A stretch of 11,655 nucleotides of DNA from Alphaproteobacteria bacterium HGW-Alphaproteobacteria-13 (GTDB taxonomy: Bacteria; Pseudomonadota; Alphaproteobacteria; Sphingomonadales; Sphingomonadaceae): NCBI GenBank assembly GCA_002842935.1, contig PHEM01000069.1, forward strand, positions 1 to 11,655. The letters are read 5' to 3'. Every line of letters starts with the position of its first letter. Positions within the stretch are counted from its first letter, which is position 1. Both the position numbers and the translations under genes were made by a program. The notes below the pieces were generated by a model. The model did no database searches, had not been told where the DNA came from, and saw only the letters and a program-made list of their open reading frames with translations. Of the stretch, positions 1 to 5,738 are shown one piece after another.

Positions 1-827
1 GGCTGGCCGGGGCCGCCGATGACGTCGCCGCCGCGCTCGCGATCGCCGACCCGGCGCTCGACCTCGCTCATCCGCTGAAGGGACCGTTCCGCACCGTCGC
101 CAGCGGCGGCGAAGCGGCGGCCGCGGCGGCGATGACGATGGCGCGCCATGCCGGGCTGCTGCCCGCCTTCTTCGTGCGCGCGGCGGCGGGGGAGGCGGAG
201 ACGGCCTGCGCGGCGGACGATGTGGCGATGCTGCTGGACCCCGCGCGGCTGGCCGTCGCGGCGCGCGCGCGCCTGCCCGTCGCGGCGAGCGAGACGGCGG
301 AGATCGTCGCTTTCCGCAGCCCGGAGGAAGCGTCGGACCATGTCGCGCTGGTCATCGGGCGGCGCGACGCGAACCCGCCCGTGGTGCGGCTGCACAGCGA
401 ATGCCTGACGGGCGACGTGCTGGGCAGCCTGAAATGCGATTGCGGGCCGCAGCTTCACGCCGCGCTGCACGCGATGGCGGACGCGCCGTGGGGCGTGCTG
501 CTCTATCTGCGGCAGGAAGGGCGCGGCATCGGTCTCGTCAACAAGCTGCGCGCCTATGCGTTGCAGGATCAGGGCCATGATACGGTGGATGCGAATTTGC
601 GGCTGGGCTTTCCCGTCGAGGCGCGCGACTTCGCGATCGCCGGGCGGATGCTGGATCTGCTGAACATCCCGCGCATCCGGCTGATGACCAACAATCCCGA
701 AAAAGTGGCGCGGCTGGCGGCGGAAGGGGTCGAGGTGGTCGAGCGGATTCCGCTCGCGTTGCCGACCAACCCGCATAACGAGCATTATCTCGCGACGAAG
801 CGGGATCGGACGGGGCATCAATTGTAA
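1..827 (+). CDS. ribA: GTP cyclohydrolase II, 5'-truncated by the window edge
   Basis: This enzyme opens the imidazole ring of GTP, releasing formate and pyrophosphate to give the first pyrimidine intermediate of riboflavin synthesis in the cytosol. The reading frame is open from base 3 with no convincing start, so the gene begins outside the window; 274 residues are visible, ending at TAA 825-827. The C-terminal two thirds is a clear RibA domain. The zinc site is HSECLTG followed by KCDCG, with cysteines at bases 402, 435 and 441. The catalytic region contains RQEGRGIGL, then ALQDQGHDTVDAN, LMTNNPEKV and the ending NPHNEHYL. The visible part upstream of the zinc site (about 130 residues, Ala-rich) does not look like the DHBP synthase domain of fused RibBA; it resembles the uncharacterised N-terminal extension found on some alphaproteobacterial RibA proteins. 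It converges on the response regulator gene across a palindromic repeat. The ATG at 132 is internal to the open frame and unlikely to be the start. Confidence 0.95.
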   Translation, partial: LAGAADDVAAALAIADPALDLAHPLKGPFRTVASGGEAAAAAAMTMARHAGLLPAFFVRAAAGEAETACAADDVAMLLDPARLAVAARARLPVAASETAEIVAFRSPEEASDHVALVIGRRDANPPVVRLHSECLTGDVLGSLKCDCGPQLHAALHAMADAPWGVLLYLRQEGRGIGLVNKLRAYALQDQGHDTVDANLRLGFPVEARDFAIAGRMLDLLNIPRIRLMTNNPEKVARLAAEGVEVVERIPLALPTNPHNEHYLATKRDRTGHQL

Positions 828-832
828 CAACC

Positions 833-937
833 CGTCATTGCGAGGAGCGTAGCGACGACGCAATCTCCAGCTATCGGTCAAGGCAGGACGATAGCTGGAG
901 ATTGCTTCCCCTGGCTTTCGCCGGGGTCGCAATGACG
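833..937. repeat. Palindromic intergenic repeat, copy 1 (likely bidirectional terminator)
   Basis: This is a 105-bp imperfect palindrome. The outer arms CGTCATTGCGA (833-843) and TCGCAATGACG (927-937) are perfect complements over 11 bp. The inner arms GCAATCTCCAGCTATCG (860-876) and its complement (889-905) match perfectly over 17 bp around a 12-bp loop. The spacers between outer and inner arms differ: the left is a GGAGCGTAGCGACG type, while the right (906-926) folds into its own small CCCC/GGGG hairpin. It fills the convergent gap between ribA and the response regulator, leaving 5 bp on each side. The left half matches the reverse complement of the right half of copy 2 at 42 of 44 positions. 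There is no T-tract, so a role as terminator is inferred from hairpin strength and position only. Elements of this kind are widespread in sphingomonad intergenic regions. Confidence 0.9.
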
Positions 938-942
938 AAGGT

Positions 943-1749
943 TCAATGCACGAACCGCGCCACCACGTCGCGATAGCTGCGGCTGACCTTCACCTGCGCG
1001 CCCGATCCCAGCACCAGGAAGCATTCGCCGTTGGTGTGCGGCTTGACCTGCTTGACCTGTGACAGGTTGACGATCGTCGAGCGGTGCACGCGCTGGAAGT
1101 TGCGCGGGTCGAGCCGCTTTTCCAGATCCTTCATCGTCTCGCGCAGGATCAGGCTGTTGTCGGCGGTATAGATGCACATATAATCGCCCGCGGCGTCGAT
1201 GCGCTCGATGCTGTCGACGTCGACGCGGAAAATCTGCCCGCGATCCTTGATGTTGATCATCTTTTCATAGCGGTCGGCGGCGGGGGCGTCAGCGGCGGTT
1301 TCGGCGTCATAGTCCTCGACCGCTTCGGGCGCGACTTCGGCGAGCACGGTCTTCAGGCGCTCGACCTCGGCCACGCCGCGCTTTTCGGCGAGGCGTTGGC
1401 GCACGCGGTCGAGCGCGTCGGCCAGCCGCTCCGGCTCGACCGGCTTGACCAGATAATCGACGGCCTGCGCCTCGAACGCGCGGATCGCATGGTCGGAATA
1501 GGCGGTGACGAAGACGACCAGCGGCGGTTCGACCTCCATCAGTCCCTGGATCACCGAAAAGCCGTCGAAGCCCGGCATCTGGATGTCGAGGAAGACCAGG
1601 TCGGGCTTGTGGGTCTTGATCTTTCTGATGGCCTCGCGGCCATTGAGGGCGGTGTCGACGACCTCGACATCCGAATGCGCTTCGAGCCGCAATTGCAGGC
1701 CTTGAGTCGCCAGCTTCTCATCATCCACCAGGATGGTTCTGATCGTCAT
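943..1749 (-). CDS. LytTR-family response regulator
   Basis: This is a DNA-binding response regulator of 268 residues (AlgR/LytR class). Residues 1-120 are a receiver domain: acidic pocket VDDE at 8-11, phosphoacceptor Asp55 in FLDIQMPG, Thr82 in VTAYS, and Lys102 in DYLVKPVEP. A variable linker of about 45 residues rich in Glu and Ala follows. Residues about 165-268 are a LytTR DNA-binding domain, with the family pattern of beta-strand segments DVDSIERIDAAGDY, FQRVHRSTIVNLS and VKVSRSYRD. The start ATG (1749-1747) overlaps the kinase stop TGA as ATGA, and a GGAA sequence lies about 10 bases upstream, so translation is probably coupled to the kinase. It is expected to be phosphorylated by that kinase. 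Its target promoters cannot be read from this window; the only nearby candidate is the divergent region at 3435-3542. All phosphorylation residues are intact. Confidence 0.95.
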   Translation of the reverse strand: MTIRTILVDDEKLATQGLQLRLEAHSDVEVVDTALNGREAIRKIKTHKPDLVFLDIQMPGFDGFSVIQGLMEVEPPLVVFVTAYSDHAIRAFEAQAVDYLVKPVEPERLADALDRVRQRLAEKRGVAEVERLKTVLAEVAPEAVEDYDAETAADAPAADRYEKMINIKDRGQIFRVDVDSIERIDAAGDYMCIYTADNSLILRETMKDLEKRLDPRNFQRVHRSTIVNLSQVKQVKPHTNGECFLVLGSGAQVKVSRSYRDVVARFVH

Positions 1750-2870
1750 GTGCGTTCGGTTCCAATCATTGGCTGCCCTTCGGGCTGAAACGGAAACTCG
1801 ATCACCACCGTGAACCCGCCGTCCGCGCCCGAATAGGTATCGAACCGCTGCTGGTCCCCAAAGGCCTGGGCCAGCCGGTCCCGGATGTTGGCTAAACCCA
1901 CGCCGGTGGATTCGGTTGCAGCGCCCGTCGTGGGGTCGGTCGCCTCGCCTGACAATCCCGTGCCGGTATCGGACACGGTGATCCGGACATTTTGACCGGC
2001 AAGTTGAGCCGACAGCGTGATGTCGGCCCCATCCTCCTGCGGAGTCACGGCATATTTGATGGCATTTTCGATCAGCGGTTGCAGCAGCAGCGACGGCAGC
2101 CGCGCGCGCGCGACCGCCGGATCGATCTCGAAATGCGGGCGCAGACGGTCCTCGAAGCGCATCTTCTCTATCTCCAGATAGAGCTTCAGCGTCTCGATCT
2201 CCTGCGCCAGCGTCACTTGCGCGGTCGGCTCGTTGGCGAGCGTGTAGCGCAGGAAGGCCGACAGGCGCGACAGCATCGCATTGGCCGGTTCCGACTGCTT
2301 GAGCAGCACCAGGGTCGAAATGCTGTTCAGCGTGTTGAACAGGAAATGCGGGTTGAGCTGATAGCGCAGCATCGCCAGCTGCGCCGAGGCCGCCTGCGCC
2401 TCCAGCCGCAGGACGCGGTCATTCTGTTCCTCCAGCCGCAGAAAATAGTTGATCGCATAGTAAAGCGCCGACCAGGCCCCCAGCGAGGTCGCGTCGATAT
2501 ACATGGCGCCCAGCAGCAGGCCCGTGAAACCCGCCTCGCTGGCCGGATTCTGGATCTGCGCGACCCAGGCGTCGATGAATGCCCACAGCGCCGTCGCGAC
2601 GGCGGCGAGCGCGAAGCTGCCGACCCACATCAGGATCGGGCGACGGTTGATCAGCGCGCGATAGCAGACCGACAGCAGCAGCGAGAGCGAAAAGCCCGTG
2701 AGCGCGGAGATGATCTGCGGGATCAGGAAGGAAAAGGGCTGGCCATAGGCGAACCCCGACACGGCGCGCAGGCCCAGCCACGCGCTCCACCCCAATATCT
2801 GGAGGTGCCAGAAGGCGCGGACCTTGTTGCCGAAAAACGGTCCCGGCGAGGAAAGGCCGAACAGCGACAT
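1746..2870 (-). CDS. LytS-type membrane sensor histidine kinase
   Basis: This is the sensor kinase partner of the LytTR regulator. From ATG at 2870 it has 374 residues. The N-terminal half has four hydrophobic segments (roughly 25-41, 47-73, 79-103 and 115-144) with no large periplasmic loop, so it probably senses within or at the membrane. A short coiled coil (about 145-170) leads to the His_kinase box, RYQLNPHFLFNTLNS, with the phosphoacceptor His175. The ATPase domain shows the N-box LIENAIKYA (266-274), the G1 box DTGTGL (301-306) and the G2 box GVGLANIRDRL (323-333). The frame is also open upstream to a TTG at 2918, which would add 16 Ala/Pro-rich residues and begin 6 bp after the HxlR stop. 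ATG was preferred because the leader looks non-conserved in character, but neither start has a good ribosome binding site. The signal sensed is unknown. Confidence 0.92.
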   Translation of the reverse strand: MSLFGLSSPGPFFGNKVRAFWHLQILGWSAWLGLRAVSGFAYGQPFSFLIPQIISALTGFSLSLLLSVCYRALINRRPILMWVGSFALAAVATALWAFIDAWVAQIQNPASEAGFTGLLLGAMYIDATSLGAWSALYYAINYFLRLEEQNDRVLRLEAQAASAQLAMLRYQLNPHFLFNTLNSISTLVLLKQSEPANAMLSRLSAFLRYTLANEPTAQVTLAQEIETLKLYLEIEKMRFEDRLRPHFEIDPAVARARLPSLLLQPLIENAIKYAVTPQEDGADITLSAQLAGQNVRITVSDTGTGLSGEATDPTTGAATESTGVGLANIRDRLAQAFGDQQRFDTYSGADGGFTVVIEFPFQPEGQPMIGTERT

Positions 2871-2924
2871 CGAATCGGCGGCAGGCTTAGCGGCGCGGGC
2901 GGCGAGCGGTACCGGCAAGGACGA

Positions 2925-3434
2925 TCACTCGGCCGCGACGGCGGCGACGCGCGCCCGCGCCTGGCCGAGCGGCTGCAATGCGGCGCGATGCTTCCACATC
3001 AATTCCTCGTAGGAGAGCGGGCGGCCGTCGTGCGCGGTGATGACCACGGGACCGATCGGCTGTTCGTCGCGCGAATCGACGAGCACCGGCGTCGACGGCA
3101 CGCCTGCGCCCCATCGTTCGCCCCACTGGCGCAGCGCGATCATCACCGGCAGCAGCGCGATGCCCTTTTCGGTGAGTTGATACCGCACCTTGCGCCGGTC
3201 CTCCGCCAGCACTTCGCGCGCCATCACGCCGTGATCGACCAGCTTCGACAGACGATTCGACAGGATGTTGCGGGCGATGCCCAGTTCCTGCTGAAATTCC
3301 TCGAAATGATGGACGCCGTTGAAGGCGGCGCGCAGGATCATGAACGACCATCGCTCGCCCATCGCCTCCAGCGCGAGCGGCAGCGCGCAACTGCCGCCGC
3401 CCAGGTCGTTCAACACTTCGCGTAATTTCGTCAT
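2925..3434 (-). CDS. HxlR-family winged-helix transcriptional regulator
   Basis: This 169-residue regulator belongs to the HxlR branch of the MarR-like winged-helix proteins, which bind DNA as dimers. The family core is clear: Cys16 followed by PLALEAMGERWSFMILRAA, then FEEFQQELGIARNILSNRL as the recognition helix-turn-helix, and LVDHGVMAREV plus RRKVRYQLTEKG as the wing. The last 55 or so residues are an extension beyond the usual compact domain of about 110 residues. The single N-terminal cysteine is at the position used for thiol-based redox or electrophile sensing in some HxlR proteins such as YodB and HypR; whether it senses here is inference. The ATG at 3434-3432 fits the family start and has an AGGG sequence about 10 bases upstream. 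The open frame continues much further upstream across rsh on the opposite strand, but that part is not coding. It heads an apparent operon with the kinase and response regulator. Confidence 0.93.
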   Translation of the reverse strand: MTKLREVLNDLGGGSCALPLALEAMGERWSFMILRAAFNGVHHFEEFQQELGIARNILSNRLSKLVDHGVMAREVLAEDRRKVRYQLTEKGIALLPVMIALRQWGERWGAGVPSTPVLVDSRDEQPIGPVVITAHDGRPLSYEELMWKHRAALQPLGQARARVAAVAAE

Positions 3435-3542
3435 AAGGCGAAGCCCTAACGTAAAATCGGCCTCTGCGCCAAAAGAATATAGCGTCCGCGCGCAAGCAAC
3501 TTTCGCATTGCAATTGACGCGCCATCGACGACATTGGACGCG
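3435..3542. promoter_or_regulatory. Divergent promoter region between the HxlR regulator and rsh
   Basis: This 108-bp gap separates two divergently read genes, so promoters for both should lie here or overlap the gene starts. It is more AT-rich than its surroundings. On the minus strand a TATATT hexamer (3481-3476) sits about 42 bases upstream of the HxlR start and could be a -10 element, but no good -35 is seen at 16-18 bases. Overlapping small palindromes ATTGCAAT (3507-3514) and CAATTG (3511-3516) are possible operator half-sites, either for the HxlR protein acting on itself or for the response regulator. Boundaries and function are inferred from gene orientation. Confidence 0.5.
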
Positions 3543-5636
3543 ATGCTCAGGCAATATGAACTCGTCGAACGTGTGCGCGCCTATGACCCCGACGTCGACG
3601 AGGGGCTGCTCAACCGCGCCTATGTCTTCACCGTGCAGAAACATGGCACGCAGAAGCGCGCGTCGGGCGATCCCTATTTCAGCCATCCGGTCGAGGTCGC
3701 GGGCATCCTGACCGACCTGCACCTCGACAGCGAGACGATCGTCACGGCACTGCTCCACGACACGCTGGAGGACACGCTGACGACGCCCGAGGAGATCGAG
3801 CGACTGTTCGGCGCGGACGTCATGCGGCTGGTCGACGGCGTCACCAAGCTGTCCAAGATCGAGGCGCAGACCGAGAATGAGCGCGCGGCGGAGAATCTGC
3901 GCAAATTCCTGCTCGCCATGTCGGACGACATCCGCGTGCTGCTGGTCAAGCTCGCCGACCGGCTGCACAATATGCGGACGCTGCACTTCATCCAGAACCC
4001 CGACAAGCGCCGCCGCATCGCCAAGGAAACGATGGACATCTATGCCCCGCTCGCCGAGCGGATCGGCATGTATGAATATATGCGCGAGATGCAGCTCCTC
4101 GCCTTCCGCGAGCTGGAGCCGGAGGCCTATGCGACGATCACCGGCCGCCTCGCCAAGCTGACCGCGGGCGGCAAGGACAAGGTCGCCGCGATCACTCGCG
4201 ACCTCAAGGAGCTGCTGGCCGAGGCGGGAATCGAGGCGGACGTGTCGGGGCGCGAGAAGCATCCCTATTCGATCTGGCGCAAGATGCAGGAACGCCACGT
4301 CAGTTTCGAGCAAGTGACCGACATCATCGCCTTTCGCGTCATCACGCCGACCGACGCCGATTGCTATGCCGCGCTCGGTATCCTCCACCGCAAGTGGAAG
4401 ATGGTTCCCGGCCGGTTCAAGGACTATATCTCGACGCCCAAGCGCAACGGCTACAAGTCGCTGCACACGACGATCATGCACCAGCAGAATATGCGGATCG
4501 AAATCCAGATCCGCAGCCGGGCGATGCACCAGCAGTCCGAATTCGGTCTGGCCGCGCATTGGGCCTATAAGCAGGGCGGGGCGGGTCCCGACGGGCAAGC
4601 GGGGTGGATTCGCGACCTTCTCGAAATCCTCGAACAGACGCATGATCCCGACGAGTTCCTCGAGAACACGCGCATCGCCATGTATCAGGACCGCATCTTT
4701 GCTTTCACGCCGAAGGGTAGCCTGCATCAGTTACCGAAGGGTGCGACGCCGGTCGATTTCGCCTATGCCGTGCATACCGGGCTGGGCGACCGCACCGTGG
4801 GGGCCAAAGTCAACGGGCGGCTGGTGCCGCTGCGCACGCAGCTCGCCAACGGCGACACGGTCGAGATATTGTCGTCGGACAAGCAGACGCCGCAGCCCGC
4901 GTGGCTGGGCTTTGCCGTCACGGGCAAGGCGCGCGCGGCGATCCGCCGCCATGTGCGGTCGAAGGAAAAGGTCGAACTCGCCGCACTGGGGCGCAAGATG
5001 TATGACGAGATCGTCTCGCGCCTGCCCAACAAGGTCGGCGACAAGGCGCGCGCGGCGGCGCGCGAGCGGCTGAAGCTGGAGGACGACAAGGCGCTGTATA
5101 TCGCGATCGGCAAGCGCCAGCTGTCCGACAATGCCGTGCTGGAGGCGCTCGTCCCCGGCATCACCGCCGAAATGAAGATGCGGTCCGGCAAGCTGGGGCA
5201 AGGCGCGGCGGTGTCGATCGAGGGGCTGACGCCCGGCGTCGCCTATCAGCTCGCCGCCTGCTGCCACCCCGTGCCGGGCGACCGCATCGTCGGCCTTGCG
5301 CGGCCGGGCGAGGGGATCGAGGTCCATGTCATCGATTGCCCCAGCCTGGCCGACGGCATCGACGCCGACTGGATCGACCTGCGCTGGCAGGAGGACAGCG
5401 AGGGCGGCAACGCGCAGCTGTGCATCGTCGTCCTCAACGAACCCGGCACGCTGGCGGAAATGTCGGGCATCCTCGCGGCCAATTCGGCGAATATCACCAA
5501 TTTGCGCCTGTCGAACCGCGAGGGGGATTTCCACACCTATGACGTGGTGGTCGAAGTGCGCGACGTCCAGCATGTGATGCGCATATTGTCCGCGCTGCGC
5601 GCGTCCGACAGCGTGGTGCAGGCGGAACGGTTGTAG
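3543..5636 (+). CDS. rsh: Bifunctional (p)ppGpp synthetase/hydrolase (RelA/SpoT homologue)
   Basis: This makes and degrades the stringent-response alarmone (p)ppGpp in the cytosol. From ATG 3543 it has 697 residues, a normal full length. The HD hydrolase domain (about 20-190) keeps His48, the HDTLED motif (72-77) and LADRLHNMRTL (137-147), so hydrolysis should be active. The synthetase domain (about 230-345) has RVI, then RFKDYI (291-296) and NGYKSLHTTI, and ends with EIQIRSRAMH and EFGLAAHWAYK. The RxKD form of the synthetase loop is typical of bifunctional enzymes rather than RelA-only synthetases. A TGS domain follows (385-445), then a helical region, a conserved-cysteine domain with AACCHPVPGD (571-580) and a C-terminal ACT domain (about 622-697). 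The frame also opens with TTG at 3534, which would add only three residues; ATG giving MLRQYEL fits relatives better. No rpoZ precedes it, unlike many alphaproteobacterial rsh loci. Confidence 0.97.
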   Translation: MLRQYELVERVRAYDPDVDEGLLNRAYVFTVQKHGTQKRASGDPYFSHPVEVAGILTDLHLDSETIVTALLHDTLEDTLTTPEEIERLFGADVMRLVDGVTKLSKIEAQTENERAAENLRKFLLAMSDDIRVLLVKLADRLHNMRTLHFIQNPDKRRRIAKETMDIYAPLAERIGMYEYMREMQLLAFRELEPEAYATITGRLAKLTAGGKDKVAAITRDLKELLAEAGIEADVSGREKHPYSIWRKMQERHVSFEQVTDIIAFRVITPTDADCYAALGILHRKWKMVPGRFKDYISTPKRNGYKSLHTTIMHQQNMRIEIQIRSRAMHQQSEFGLAAHWAYKQGGAGPDGQAGWIRDLLEILEQTHDPDEFLENTRIAMYQDRIFAFTPKGSLHQLPKGATPVDFAYAVHTGLGDRTVGAKVNGRLVPLRTQLANGDTVEILSSDKQTPQPAWLGFAVTGKARAAIRRHVRSKEKVELAALGRKMYDEIVSRLPNKVGDKARAAARERLKLEDDKALYIAIGKRQLSDNAVLEALVPGITAEMKMRSGKLGQGAAVSIEGLTPGVAYQLAACCHPVPGDRIVGLARPGEGIEVHVIDCPSLADGIDADWIDLRWQEDSEGGNAQLCIVVLNEPGTLAEMSGILAANSANITNLRLSNREGDFHTYDVVVEVRDVQHVMRILSALRASDSVVQAERL

Positions 5637-5641
5637 GCTGT

Positions 5642-5734
5642 CGTCATTGCGAGCGAAGCGAAGCAATCTCCAGCCCGCGTTCAGTCCGGACGATAGCTGG
5701 AGATTGCTTCGTCGCTGCGCTCCTCGCAATGACG
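5642..5734. repeat. Palindromic intergenic repeat, copy 2 (likely bidirectional terminator)
   Basis: This is a 93-bp imperfect palindrome of the same type as the copy at 833-937. The outer arms CGTCATTGCGAG (5642-5653) and its complement (5723-5734) match over 12 bp; the inner arms GAAGCAATCTCCAG (5660-5673) and its complement (5697-5710) match over 14 bp. The left spacer is short (GCGAAGC), while the right is the GGAGCGCAGCGACG type. The right half, 5691-5734, is nearly identical in reverse complement to 833-876, with two differences in 44 bases. It occupies the convergent gap between rsh and the cytochrome gene, starting 6 bases after the rsh stop and ending 5 bases before the cytochrome stop. 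No T-tract follows either arm. Confidence 0.9.
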
Positions 5735-5738
5735 GCGG

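Noticed and set aside
132..827. ATG at 132 as the true start of ribA
   Set aside because: The frame is open upstream to the window edge, there is no ribosome binding site, and the upstream residues read like continuous protein.
833..937. Possible CRISPR or insertion-sequence remnant at the intergenic repeats
   Set aside because: Each site is one palindrome rather than a series of direct repeats with spacers, and there is no transposase fragment or target-site duplication.
901..937. Classical rho-independent terminator with T-tract
   Set aside because: Hairpins are present but neither strand has a run of T after them, so only a possible terminator role for the whole palindrome is recorded.
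1992..3425. A 477-codon open frame on the plus strand opposite the kinase and HxlR genes
   Set aside because: The product is Arg/Gln-rich low-complexity sequence without domains. The opposite strand encodes intact kinase and HxlR motifs.
3435..4727. The long upstream extension of the HxlR frame on the minus strand, opposite rsh (600 codons in total)
   Set aside because: The region overlaps the unmistakable rsh coding sequence and its translation has no recognisable domain. The HxlR family start is at 3434, with a plausible ribosome binding site.
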